This document shows positions 15,999-24,727 of a DNA stretch of 64,000 nt, piece by piece; within the stretch, counting starts at the first letter, position 1; the number at the start of each line of letters is the position of its first letter. The stretch is taken from positions 62,001-126,000 of the forward strand of contig CAJOLH010000001.1 of assembly GCA_905235375.1 (NCBI GenBank). The letters run 5' to 3'. Position numbers and translations under genes: made by a program. The stretch comes from an uncultured Bacteroidales bacterium (lineage in GTDB: Bacteria > Bacteroidota > Bacteroidia > Bacteroidales > UBA3663). A model generated the notes under the pieces. The model was not told where the DNA came from, did no database searches, and saw only the letters and a program-made list of their open reading frames with translations.

Positions 15999-16979
15999 AT
16001 GATACGTATCCGATCCATCATCTTTCTGCTCGTTGTGCTCAATCTCGCAGTCGTGGCAGCCAATATCTGCTATGGCTCGATACACATACCCCTCGGTCAA
16101 CTCCTTGATGAACGATGGCACTTCATCGTATGGGAAAGCCGTATGCCGGCAGCCATCACCGCTTTACTTACAGGCGCTGCGTTGGCAGCCTGCGGCTTGC
16201 TGCTGCAAAGCTATTTCCGCAATCCTTTGGCTGGGCCTTCCATACTTGGTATTACGAATGGTGCCAATCTGATGGTGGCATTGGTGACACTTGGAGGTTT
16301 GCGCTGGTCGATTTCCTGGGGTTCATCATTCGAATTGAAAAGCGTGGTGATTCTTGCCGCCTTTATCGGATCGTTTCTTGTCCTGACTCTGCTCCTTTTC
16401 CTCGGACGCATTGTGCGAAGTCAGGTCACACTGCTCATCATCGGCATACTGCTCAGCTATCTCTCATCGGCGCTCATTACACTATTGGGTTACTATGCTT
16501 CGGCACAGGGTTTCCAACAACTTATGCTTTGGGGCATGGGCGACTTCAGCAGTGTCAGCATTGCAGAATTACCCTACTTCTCAATATTAATTATAATAGG
16601 TATATTAGCTTCATTCCTTTTGATCAAACCGCTCAATGGATGGATGCAGGGCGAAAAGTACGCCATGAATCTGGGCATCGACTTGCGGATAACCCGAATG
16701 ATGGTTCTTGGTGTGACGGGACTGCTCTCGGCTGTCACTACGGCATGGTGCGGGCCCATTGCCTTCGTAGGTCTTTCCATGCCGCACGTCGCCCGAATGA
16801 TGCTAAAGACCGACGACCACAGAAAACTTTTACCAGTCACCCTCCTGCTGGGCGGATTATGCTGTTCACTCTGCTTATGGCTCAGCACGCGACCTGACGG
16901 AGGAACTTTGCTCCCAATCAATGCCCTTACACCCCTGTTCGGCGTGCCTGTAATCATATATGTTCTACTAAAAAAGTAA
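15999..16979 (+). CDS. btuC: Cobalamin ABC transporter permease (FecCD family)
   Basis: 326 residues, strongly hydrophobic, with about nine to ten membrane spans. FecCD/BtuC signatures are ESRMPAAITALLTGAALA, LLLQSYFRNPLAGPSILGI near 69-87 and the GPIAFVGLSMPHVARMM segment towards the C-terminus. It transports corrinoid across the inner membrane with BtuF. No BtuD ATPase gene follows: the next gene is the PurF homologue behind its own promoter. The ATPase must be encoded elsewhere or be shared. Confidence 0.87.
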   Translation: MIRIRSIIFLLVVLNLAVVAANICYGSIHIPLGQLLDERWHFIVWESRMPAAITALLTGAALAACGLLLQSYFRNPLAGPSILGITNGANLMVALVTLGGLRWSISWGSSFELKSVVILAAFIGSFLVLTLLLFLGRIVRSQVTLLIIGILLSYLSSALITLLGYYASAQGFQQLMLWGMGDFSSVSIAELPYFSILIIIGILASFLLIKPLNGWMQGEKYAMNLGIDLRITRMMVLGVTGLLSAVTTAWCGPIAFVGLSMPHVARMMLKTDDHRKLLPVTLLLGGLCCSLCLWLSTRPDGGTLLPINALTPLFGVPVIIYVLLKK

Positions 16980-17046
16980 TTTCAAATGGCAAAATCGGGC
17001 AAAAATTATATAAACTTAATATCAAATTACATTTTTGGAAGTAGTT

Positions 17047-17080
17047 TTTGAACAAAAAAATGATATTTTCACTATCTTTG
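17047..17080 (+). promoter_or_regulatory. Promoter of the PurF homologue
   Basis: TTTG at 17047-17050 and TATCTTTG at 17073-17080, followed by CGC, fit the Bacteroidetes promoter although the 22-base spacer is slightly long. The ATG is 30 bases downstream. Confidence 0.6.
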
Positions 17081-17109
17081 CGCATCAAAAAACTTAAAAC
17101 ACCCGAAAT

Positions 17110-18591
17110 ATGGCAGGTTTTTTTGGTACCGTATCGTCAGAGCCATGCGCTACAGACGTCTTCTACGGAACTGACTACAATTCCCACCTCGGCACACGTC
17201 GTGCCGGCATGGTGACCTACGATCCCGAACTTGGATTCAAGCGTTCTATTCACAGTCTTGAAAGCACCTACTTCCGCACCAAGTTCGAAGATGAACTACC
17301 CAAGTTCAAAGGAAACTCCGGCATCGGAATCATCAGTGATACGGATGCCCAACCCCAGCTCTTCAATTCTCATTTAGGTCGTTTTGCCATTTGCACAGTC
17401 GCAAAGATAAACAACATTGAAGAGATTACAAAGAAACTACTTGAAGAAGGCAAACATCTCACCGAATTCTCTTCCGGACGCATCAATCAGACTGAAGTCA
17501 TCGGCCTATTGATCATCAAAGGCAAAACCTTTGTAGAAGGTATTGAGAATGTATTTCGTGAAGTGCGTGGCTCCTGCTCAATGATTATCCTTACCGAAAA
17601 CGGTATCATCACAGCACGCGATTCGTGGGGACGTACGCCCGTCATCATTGGCAAGAAGGAAGGCGCTTACGCCATCACTTCCGAGACGACAGCATTCCCG
17701 AATCTCGACTACGAGGTGGATAAGTTCTTAGGTCCCGGTGAAATCGTGAAGGTTACGAAGGACGGCTATGAAGTGCTGCGCAAACCCAACAAACGAATGC
17801 AGATTTGTTCGTTCCTTTGGATTTACTACGGTTTCCCGACCAGCGACTACGAAAACCGCAACACCGAGGCGGTGCGCAACGCTTGCGGATTTGCCATGGG
17901 CAAGGAAGATGATGCCGTAGTGGATTGTGCCTGTGGTATTCCTGACTCAGGTATCGGCATGGCAATTGGTTATGCAGCCGGACATGGATGTCCCTATATG
18001 CGTGCCATCTCGAAATATACACCCACTTGGCCGCGATCATTTACTCCTTCCAATCAGGAGATGCGTAATCTTGTTGCCAAGATGAAGCTTATACAGAACA
18101 AGACCATCCTAAAGGGCAAGAAGGTGCTCTTCTGTGACGACTCAATCGTTCGCGGCACACAGTTGCGCGACAATACCACCTGCCTTTTCGAAGCAGGTGC
18201 ACAAGAGGTCCACATGCGTATTGCCTGTCCCCCACTTGTCTATGGATGCAAGTTCGTCAACTTCACTTCCTCGAAGTCAGACTTGGAACTGATTACACGA
18301 CGCATCATTGCCGAACTTGAAGGACCAGAGGCAGCCATGGATCCTGAACGCATCAAGGCTTATGCCACCACTGACTCACCAGAATACAAGCGTATGGTGC
18401 AGACTATTCAGGAAAGGTTCCACTTGACCTCACTCAAGTTCACCAAGATGGAAACCCTGATTGATGCCATCGGTCTTCCCAAGGATCAAATATGCACCCA
18501 CTGCTTCGATGGCAGTTCGGCATATACACTTGAGCAAGCCAACCTTGACAATGGGGAACAGCTGTATGTCTTCAATTCCGAACACTTTTAG
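17110..18591 (+). CDS. Amidophosphoribosyltransferase (PurF) homologue with degenerate glutaminase site
   Basis: 493 residues. The C-terminal half is a type I phosphoribosyltransferase with the PRPP loop FCDDSIVRGTQLR (Asp 343-Asp 344) and CGIPDSGIGMAIGYA. The N-terminal half is an Ntn glutamine-amidotransferase fold, but the protein starts MAGFFGTVS where active PurF starts MCGI: the nucleophilic Cys 2 is Ala. The GHxRYST segment is replaced by GIISDTD and HRGQ by HLGT. It therefore probably cannot hydrolyse glutamine. Similar MGGFFGT-type proteins are, as I recall, widespread in Bacteroidetes beside a normal PurF, so this is a paralogous family and not a recent decay. It may use ammonia, regulate, or have another acceptor. 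Confidence 0.8.
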   Translation: MAGFFGTVSSEPCATDVFYGTDYNSHLGTRRAGMVTYDPELGFKRSIHSLESTYFRTKFEDELPKFKGNSGIGIISDTDAQPQLFNSHLGRFAICTVAKINNIEEITKKLLEEGKHLTEFSSGRINQTEVIGLLIIKGKTFVEGIENVFREVRGSCSMIILTENGIITARDSWGRTPVIIGKKEGAYAITSETTAFPNLDYEVDKFLGPGEIVKVTKDGYEVLRKPNKRMQICSFLWIYYGFPTSDYENRNTEAVRNACGFAMGKEDDAVVDCACGIPDSGIGMAIGYAAGHGCPYMRAISKYTPTWPRSFTPSNQEMRNLVAKMKLIQNKTILKGKKVLFCDDSIVRGTQLRDNTTCLFEAGAQEVHMRIACPPLVYGCKFVNFTSSKSDLELITRRIIAELEGPEAAMDPERIKAYATTDSPEYKRMVQTIQERFHLTSLKFTKMETLIDAIGLPKDQICTHCFDGSSAYTLEQANLDNGEQLYVFNSEHF

Positions 18592-18625
18592 TTACAAAAA
18601 ATATTTGCCTTAAACTTACAATTTC

Positions 18626-18655
18626 AAAGGACGTGACCCAATGGCCACGTCCTTT
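18626..18655 (+). terminator. Terminator after the PurF homologue
   Basis: AAAGGACGTG at 18626-18635 and CACGTCCTTT at 18646-18655 form a perfect 10-bp stem around a ten-base loop, followed by CTTTG. The A-rich 5' arm and T-rich 3' arm suit termination in either direction, so it may also serve the convergent GH28 gene. Confidence 0.75.
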
Positions 18656-18683
18656 CTTTGAACAATAAAATATTAGTATAAGT

Positions 18684-20174
18684 TTATTCAGGAAGCAGAT
18701 TGTCTTCGAGCGACCCAATCATATTACCATTAACCACAAGATTATCGAAGTGGATATCACGATAATGTCCTTCAGTCCAGATCAGACTATCGCAAAGATT
18801 GCCACGCTTGCCTCCTTTGACTCCCGACCAGTCGCAATCCGTCACATTGACATCATAGATATTGCAACAATCGTCAAGACCATTGAGCACAACCGCATAC
18901 TGACTCTCCTTGCATACGACATTACGCAGATTGACATTACGCACAATCGGATTGTGTCCTCGTTCGGCAATCTCCTTGGGATCGTAGTTGAGGTTGATGC
19001 GAAGCACAGCCTCACGGCAACGCCCGACGTTGACATTACGGACATATACATTCTCGATGATGCCTCCGCGAGCCGACGACGTCTTGATGCGAATCACACG
19101 ATCAAGGTTGGGCGAATCCATCTCACAATTCTCGACCCAAAGGTTCTTGTAGCCACCGGCAATTTCCGAGCCGATAACCACACCACCGTGACCATCGGCC
19201 ATCGTACAGTTGCGCACAATCATGTTCTGCGAAGGGATGCCACGGTTGCGACCGTCCTGATTGCGACCCGACTTGATGGCAATGCAATCGTCACCAGTAT
19301 GGAACACACAGTTCTCGATCAATACGCGATTGCAGCTTTCGGGATCGCATCCATCGCCGTTAGGTCCATCATTATTTACTGTGACACCACGAACAATGAG
19401 ATCTTCGCAAAGCAAGGGATGGAGCACCCAGAAGGGCGAGTTGAGCAGGGTAATATCCTCGATAAGCACGCGCTTGCAACGGTTGAAATTGACAAACTGC
19501 GGACGCATACCATCTTCCTTGGTCATCTGACGCTCTTCGACAGGCACCTGGTTGGTACACCAGTCGAGCAGACGCTGACGTGGAGAAGTCTCACGTACAT
19601 GATCGCGTCCAGCTTGAGATATCATACCTTCCTTCCACCCGAAACGTGGCGCGCCACACATAGCCCACCAGTTATCATTCGAACCTTGGGCATCAAGCGT
19701 GCCTTTGCCGGTAAGTGCAATATTTTCAGCTTCGAGTGCATAGATGAGCGGATGCGCATTGTAACATTCGACACCTTCCCACGCAGTCTTGACTGCAGGA
19801 TAATATAAATCTGGAACCGTGCTGAACTTGACCATTGCTCCATCGGAAAGATGAAGATTGACATTGCTCATCAGCGTAATAGGACCCGTGAAATAGATTG
19901 AGTCAGGGATAACGACAATGCCGCCCCCTGCTTCATTGGCGGCCTGAATAGCAGCATTGATAGCTATAGTGGCAATGGCGGTATCACGTCCTTCGACGAC
20001 AGCCAATGCTCCATAATCCTTGATGTTGAATTCCGTCGCAGGAATATTGGTCAACTGGATTTCGTTCAATACAGAATCGCAGCGTTGCCAAACGATTTCC
20101 TCAGGAGTCAATTTGGGAGAATTACAAGCAGTGAGTGCTGGCAAAAGAAGCCATAATAAATGTTTTTTTTGCAT
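18684..20174 (-). CDS. Glycoside hydrolase family 28 lipoprotein (polygalacturonase-like)
   Basis: 496 residues with a lipobox (LLPALTAC), so exported and lipid-anchored. The right-handed beta-helix and GH28 catalytic motifs are complete: NND at 267-269 within NNDGPNGDGCDPESC, TGDD with Asp 295-Asp 296, GHGG with His 329, and RIKTS near 358. GH28 enzymes cleave galacturonic-acid linkages in pectin or rhamnogalacturonan. Residues 165-225, with two Trp/Cys-rich stretches, form an insertion before the helix core. There is no SusC/SusD pair nearby, so it is not in an obvious polysaccharide utilization locus. Exact specificity (exo or endo, galacturonan or rhamnogalacturonan) cannot be told. Confidence 0.87.
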   Translation of the reverse strand: MQKKHLLWLLLPALTACNSPKLTPEEIVWQRCDSVLNEIQLTNIPATEFNIKDYGALAVVEGRDTAIATIAINAAIQAANEAGGGIVVIPDSIYFTGPITLMSNVNLHLSDGAMVKFSTVPDLYYPAVKTAWEGVECYNAHPLIYALEAENIALTGKGTLDAQGSNDNWWAMCGAPRFGWKEGMISQAGRDHVRETSPRQRLLDWCTNQVPVEERQMTKEDGMRPQFVNFNRCKRVLIEDITLLNSPFWVLHPLLCEDLIVRGVTVNNDGPNGDGCDPESCNRVLIENCVFHTGDDCIAIKSGRNQDGRNRGIPSQNMIVRNCTMADGHGGVVIGSEIAGGYKNLWVENCEMDSPNLDRVIRIKTSSARGGIIENVYVRNVNVGRCREAVLRINLNYDPKEIAERGHNPIVRNVNLRNVVCKESQYAVVLNGLDDCCNIYDVNVTDCDWSGVKGGKRGNLCDSLIWTEGHYRDIHFDNLVVNGNMIGSLEDNLLPE

Positions 20175-20214
20175 AATTCAAGGTGTTTTTTGTGTTAATA
20201 GTATAATTTTTTGT

Positions 20215-20223
20215 GCAAATATA
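20215..20223 (-). promoter_or_regulatory. -7 promoter box for the GH28 gene
   Basis: TATATTTGC on the minus strand, 41 bases before the GH28 start, matches TAnnTTTG. Confidence 0.6.
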
Positions 20224-20266
20224 TAGAATTTTTCATACATTCCACCAATAATACCAAAAAAATTAG

Positions 20267-20275
20267 TATATTTGC
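20267..20275 (+). promoter_or_regulatory. -7 promoter box for the TlpA-DUF6029-Omp28 unit
   Basis: TATATTTGC on the plus strand, divergent from the GH28 promoter, precedes the first gene's ATG by 74 bases. Confidence 0.6.
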
Positions 20276-20348
20276 AGCGAAATTTAAAGTGAAATGCCGA
20301 TTTAGGCTCCAATAATTGAAAATATCACACTTATAATATTAAACTAAA

Positions 20349-20837
20349 ATGAAAAAGTTCTTTACCGCTGCCGTAGCCATGCTCATTATGGGCTTTGCTA
20401 CCCTTCAGGCTCAGATTCCTTCCTTCCAACTCAAAGACATCAACGGCAAGACCATTGACACTGCCAAGCTTTCGAACAACGGCAAACCCATCATTATCTC
20501 GTTCTTCGCCACCTGGTGCCACCCATGTCTGCGTGAGCTTTCGAACATCAGTGAGGTGTATGAGGATTGGCAGGACGAAACAGGTGTAAAGCTAATAGCA
20601 GTCAGCATCGACCAGGCGCAAAACGCCAACAAAGTAAAGCCTCTTGTCGATTCCAAGGGTTTCGAATATGATGTGCTGCTCGATGTCAATTCCGATCTTG
20701 CGCGCGCTTTGGGTGTCCAGAACATTCCACACGTCTTCCTCTTCGACGGCACAGGGAAACTCGTCTATAATCATATCGGATACAAGGATGGTGATGAGAA
20801 CACACTCTTCAATCATGTCAAAGAACTTGTAAAGTAA
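20349..20837 (+). CDS. Secreted TlpA-like thioredoxin-fold protein
   Basis: 162 residues with a signal peptide (TAAVAMLIMGFATLQAQ). The thioredoxin core shows FFATWCHPCLREL with the redox Cys pair at 57 and 60, followed by the expected FLFDGTGKLVY strand and a cis-Pro region (VQNIPHVFLF). It should be a periplasmic disulphide oxidoreductase of the TlpA/ResA group. It is the first gene of a four-gene unit (9-base gap to DUF6029, 12 to the Omp28-like gene, then a one-base overlap) that includes a second CxxC protein. A joint role in oxidative folding or assembly of an outer-membrane protein is inferred. Confidence 0.85.
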   Translation: MKKFFTAAVAMLIMGFATLQAQIPSFQLKDINGKTIDTAKLSNNGKPIIISFFATWCHPCLRELSNISEVYEDWQDETGVKLIAVSIDQAQNANKVKPLVDSKGFEYDVLLDVNSDLARALGVQNIPHVFLFDGTGKLVYNHIGYKDGDENTLFNHVKELVK

Positions 20838-20846
20838 GTTTTCTCA

Positions 20847-22598
20847 ATGCGTATTCAACACGTACTTTCCCTTTCGACATTGCTGCTGAGTTTCATGCCT
20901 TCCCTCTTTGCCCAAGACGGAAAAATGAAACTCAGCGGTTCTGTGCAATCGGATTGGCTCGTCGCTGAGAACGACGATGCCATTGGAGCCAACAAGGATG
21001 ATTACCGTGGCACTTTGCTCGGCAACACCTATATTAACCTCAACTTCGACTCGAAATATGTGACTGCAGGCGTGCGCTTCGAAACCATGGAGAAGCCCTT
21101 GCCTGGCTTCGAGAACATTGCCGACACCGAGCCTTTCTATGGCACAGGTCTTCCCTACTTTCAGATTACTGCATCAAACCACAAGTGGATTGAAGCTACG
21201 GCTGGTACTTTCTACGAGCAATTCGGCTCAGGATTCGTGCTGCGTGCCTACGAGGAACGTTCGATAGGCATCGACAACTCGATTCTTGGCGGACGAATTG
21301 TACTGACCCCATTCAAGGGAATTCGCTTGAAGATGCTTGGGGGCATCCAGCGTTATCACTTCACGTGGAATGATGACAATCCGGTGTTCGGTGCGGACCT
21401 TGAACTCAATCTTGACCAATGGTTCAAGTCACTTTCCGAAAATGGGCATTTCATCACATTTGGAGCAAGTGGTGTCACCCGTCATGACGGTGATACTGAG
21501 CAATATTTCAGGTCGTTCTACTTCAGCCCAAGTTCCGCTCAGCCTATACTGGAGAGCCGAACCAACACATTGCATTTGCCCGAACAAGTATCAGCCATGG
21601 ACTTGCGTCTGCAGTGGCAGCACAGCGGTTACAACATCCTTGCCGAGTATGCAGTGAAGAGTCATGATCCAAGTGCAGACAACAGCTATGCTTTTCGTCA
21701 TGGTTCAGCCATCATGCTCTCGGCTTCCTACAGCAAACGAGGCTTTAGCGCCATCGTGCAGGCTAAACGCAGCGAGGACATGGGATTCCGTTCCGACAGG
21801 ACTCTTTCGCCTTCGGTGACAAGCCTTTACCTGAATCATCAGCCCGCCTTTGCCTACCAGCACACCTATGATCTGGCTACACTCTATCCATACGCTACCC
21901 AAATGGATGGCGAATGGGCATTCCAGGGAGAAATAAGCTATCGCTTCAAACGCGGCACACCTATGGGAGGCAAATATGGCACTTTACTTCGTCTAAATGC
22001 CTCACATATACGCGGACTTGACAAAGATCCCGTCGCAAATTCTGTATTAGGAACTGCCGGAACCAAGGGCTACAAAACCTCGTTCTTCGGCATGACTGAC
22101 AAAATCTATTATCAGGATATCAACCTGACATTAGAGAAGAAACTCAACAAGCAATGGAAGTTGACGGCCATGTATATAAATCAACAGTACAATATGAGTG
22201 TGATTGAGGACGGAGCCAAAGCCGATGACACGAACGAAATAGTCAAAACTAACATTTTTGTCGGCGATGCTTCCTACGTTCACAACTCAAACTTTGCGAT
22301 TCGATTCGAAGGGCAGTATCTGATAACGAAACAGGATGATGGAGATTGGGCATACGCCATGGCCGAATTTTCTTTCCTGAAGGATTATATGTTTACCATT
22401 GCAGATGAGTACAACACCGGTCTGCATGATGGGAAAGACACCCACTACTACAGCTTTGCCGGAGTCTGGACATACAAGTCGAGCCGCCTGCAACTTGGTT
22501 ATGGTCGCATCAGCGAAGGACTCAATTGTACAGGTGGTGTATGTCGGAAGGTGCCTGCTCAGCGCGGTTTCACAGCTTCTTGGTATTATGTCTTCTAA
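20847..22598 (+). CDS. DUF6029-type outer-membrane beta-barrel protein
   Basis: 583 residues with a signal peptide ending SLFAQ. The rest is rich in alternating amphipathic strands and ends in the barrel-type aromatic residue (TASWYYVF). The segments YINLNFDSKYVTAGVRFE and FYEQFGSGFVLRAYEERS are typical of the uncharacterised DUF6029 family of Bacteroidetes. No transport substrate can be read. Its placement between a TlpA thioredoxin and an Omp28-like protein suggests that those two are its partners. Confidence 0.7.
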   Translation: MRIQHVLSLSTLLLSFMPSLFAQDGKMKLSGSVQSDWLVAENDDAIGANKDDYRGTLLGNTYINLNFDSKYVTAGVRFETMEKPLPGFENIADTEPFYGTGLPYFQITASNHKWIEATAGTFYEQFGSGFVLRAYEERSIGIDNSILGGRIVLTPFKGIRLKMLGGIQRYHFTWNDDNPVFGADLELNLDQWFKSLSENGHFITFGASGVTRHDGDTEQYFRSFYFSPSSAQPILESRTNTLHLPEQVSAMDLRLQWQHSGYNILAEYAVKSHDPSADNSYAFRHGSAIMLSASYSKRGFSAIVQAKRSEDMGFRSDRTLSPSVTSLYLNHQPAFAYQHTYDLATLYPYATQMDGEWAFQGEISYRFKRGTPMGGKYGTLLRLNASHIRGLDKDPVANSVLGTAGTKGYKTSFFGMTDKIYYQDINLTLEKKLNKQWKLTAMYINQQYNMSVIEDGAKADDTNEIVKTNIFVGDASYVHNSNFAIRFEGQYLITKQDDGDWAYAMAEFSFLKDYMFTIADEYNTGLHDGKDTHYYSFAGVWTYKSSRLQLGYGRISEGLNCTGGVCRKVPAQRGFTASWYYVF

Positions 22599-22610
22599 AT
22601 CATTTACAAT

Positions 22611-23546
22611 ATGAAATTGATTAACAAAATCAACATAAGCTTCAATCATCTTTTCCCCATTGTCGTATGCCTGCTAACTCTTTCCGCTTGTGACGACATT
22701 GATGAAGCCGATCGCATTACGATTGGTGAAATTGGGGAATACCAGATTGTAGGAGATGTTGTCCAAGTGGAAGCAGATGGTCAAAGTTTTGTATATACTG
22801 ACTTTCACAGGATTCTTATTGAAGACTTTACGGGATGGCGATGTGTGAATTGTCCCAACATGGCTGCTTTTCTTTCGAATAATGTAGCGAACGTCTTTCC
22901 CTCGGTTGTCGTAAGTCTGCATCCTGCATCTAACTCGTTATCCAACACCGACCAAGTGGCTTCACGCTTCAGCTTGAGTTGCACATTGGCAGATGACATT
23001 GCAAATACAATGGCTGGAACAACCATCGCTTCTTCGATGAGTCTTCCTGCCGTGAGTCTTGACCAAAAGGAATTTGATGGACAAATTCTTCAAAGTGGAG
23101 ATACGACGACAGTATATAATTCACTTCGCACGCTTGCATTTGATCAGTTCTATTCCTATTTTGTCAATAAAGAACCGTATGTCAATCTTGCCATCAACAC
23201 GAAACAGACTTCCGACGGCAGCTACCAGCTAAGTACGCTGATCGTGCCAGGAGCATGTTCCGACAGAGAGGTAAGGCTCCAGCTTTGGCTGCTTGAGAGC
23301 GGCATTGTCGCCTACCAATCCACACAAACCGGTATCGATAGAGAATATGTGAATAATCACGTGCTTCGTATGGCAATCAACGGCAATCAAGGTGAAATCA
23401 TCACACTGGGTGACGATAATTTGGTCAAGAGTCACACCCTTTCGTTCGAAGGCACAAGCTATATACATGACAACTGCAGTGTTGTAGCGATTGTCAGCGA
23501 TCCCAATTCGAACGAGGTGATCAACTGTGTTGAAGTCAGACTTTGA
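22611..23546 (+). CDS. Omp28-related outer-membrane lipoprotein with CxxC motif
   Basis: 311 residues with a lipobox ending at Cys 27 (LLTLSAC). The Omp28 signature IEDFTGWRCVNCPNM, with a Cys pair at 78 and 81, has a thioredoxin-like layout. The second half (about 190-311) is a beta-sandwich (QLSTLIVPG, VRLQLWLLESGIV). Omp28 of Porphyromonas is a surface antigen of unclear function. The gene is third in the TlpA-DUF6029 unit and its stop overlaps the next gene's start by one base. Confidence 0.8.
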   Translation: MKLINKINISFNHLFPIVVCLLTLSACDDIDEADRITIGEIGEYQIVGDVVQVEADGQSFVYTDFHRILIEDFTGWRCVNCPNMAAFLSNNVANVFPSVVVSLHPASNSLSNTDQVASRFSLSCTLADDIANTMAGTTIASSMSLPAVSLDQKEFDGQILQSGDTTTVYNSLRTLAFDQFYSYFVNKEPYVNLAINTKQTSDGSYQLSTLIVPGACSDREVRLQLWLLESGIVAYQSTQTGIDREYVNNHVLRMAINGNQGEIITLGDDNLVKSHTLSFEGTSYIHDNCSVVAIVSDPNSNEVINCVEVRL

Positions 23547-24601
23547 TGAACCTGTTCTATCCCAGTCATGACATTGCACTGGCGCATGGCGTCAGACATT
23601 TCAATCCTCCTGCAGCTGCACTTCGACTGCAGGAGGATTTGGCATATCTACACGAAATCTGGAATCAGCCGTTTCTGCGAGGAGAAACATCCATGCCCTT
23701 GCCTTGGGGATGGGATTGGGATACGAGAGAACACATACATCGAAAGTATGGCATCAGGCTCCGTGACCTACCTACAGATGAAGACCTCGAGATAATCAGG
23801 AATCTTTCTTCGCGGAAAAGTTCAATCACTTGTATCGAGAAACTGCGCGAGAAGCTATTGGATCAGTCCTGCACAATGCCTCAATATCTTGACACGGAAG
23901 ACAAACTTTGGGACTTTATAACCACGAAGGATGCAGCTGGCATACCATTTGTGCTGAAGACACCCTGGAGTTCTTCGGGCAGAGGTCTGCTTGTCAGTTT
24001 CGCAAGAACGAGCAATGGACTTGTGGTCAACAATTCGCGCACACTCATGATGAAACAGGCACTTGGAACCATCAACAAGATGGGAGGCATCATGGGTGAG
24101 GAATGGATAGCCTGCAAAGAACAGGACTTTGCAATACTCTTTTATGCGTCCGACAAAGATGTTCGTTTCATCGGATATTCACTCTTCGACAATGACAATT
24201 CTTCAGTAGGCACGACCTATCGCCAAGGATTTCTGCTGAGCAACGATAAGATTGTAGAAAGACTATCTGTACCTAACGAGATTCTTGCCGATTTAGCAAA
24301 TGCCTACGAAGAGATTCTTACCGACATGCTTCATCCTCTCTTCGGAAAGTCATGGCATCTCGGCTACCTCGGCATTGATATGCTCACTTACCGAAAGAAA
24401 TTGGATGATGTTGGAAACACACTGGTTGAAGGCGCAAAACAAAGCTTGGAAATACACCCCTGCATCGAATTAAACTTACGATGCACGATGGGAATTGTCT
24501 GCCGTTTATGGTACGAACAGCATAAATCCGAAGGTATTTTCCGCATATCGCCAATGCAGTACAACCGACATTTCAAGGCCGAATTTTTGCCAACTACATA
24601 A
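23546..24601 (+). CDS. Uncharacterised ATP-grasp-like protein
   Basis: 351 residues from the ATG at 23546, which overlaps the previous stop (TGATG); a TTG one codon earlier is less likely. There is no signal peptide. The opening NLFYPSHDIALAHGVRHF is a conserved-looking signature I cannot assign. The middle has IPFVLKTPWSSSGRGLLVSF, like the ATP-binding Lys and glycine loop of ATP-grasp enzymes, and the C-terminal part has GYLGIDML...CIELNLRCTMG, where Glu/Asn could be the Mg-binding pair. A ligase acting on a carboxylate is possible. It is the only apparently cytoplasmic member of the operon. Confidence 0.6.
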   Translation: MNLFYPSHDIALAHGVRHFNPPAAALRLQEDLAYLHEIWNQPFLRGETSMPLPWGWDWDTREHIHRKYGIRLRDLPTDEDLEIIRNLSSRKSSITCIEKLREKLLDQSCTMPQYLDTEDKLWDFITTKDAAGIPFVLKTPWSSSGRGLLVSFARTSNGLVVNNSRTLMMKQALGTINKMGGIMGEEWIACKEQDFAILFYASDKDVRFIGYSLFDNDNSSVGTTYRQGFLLSNDKIVERLSVPNEILADLANAYEEILTDMLHPLFGKSWHLGYLGIDMLTYRKKLDDVGNTLVEGAKQSLEIHPCIELNLRCTMGIVCRLWYEQHKSEGIFRISPMQYNRHFKAEFLPTT

Positions 24602-24684
24602 ATATTTTTGACCTATATTACACAAAATTAGTACAAATAATGAAGAATTTGATGCTATTATTCGAAAATGTCCGAAATATTTAC

Positions 24685-24693
24685 TAAATTTGC
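24685..24693 (+). promoter_or_regulatory. -7 promoter box for the lpx operon
   Basis: TAAATTTGC lies 35 bases before lpxD and matches TAnnTTTG. Because the following genes are nearly contiguous, it may serve the whole run to aguB or beyond. Confidence 0.55.
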
Positions 24694-24727
24694 CACGATT
24701 TAAATATAAATTTTAAAGCGAATAGTA

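Noticed and set aside
18750..19808. 352-residue frame antisense to the GH28 gene
   Set aside because: A low-complexity Ile/Thr/Asp-rich translation opposite a complete GH28 enzyme.
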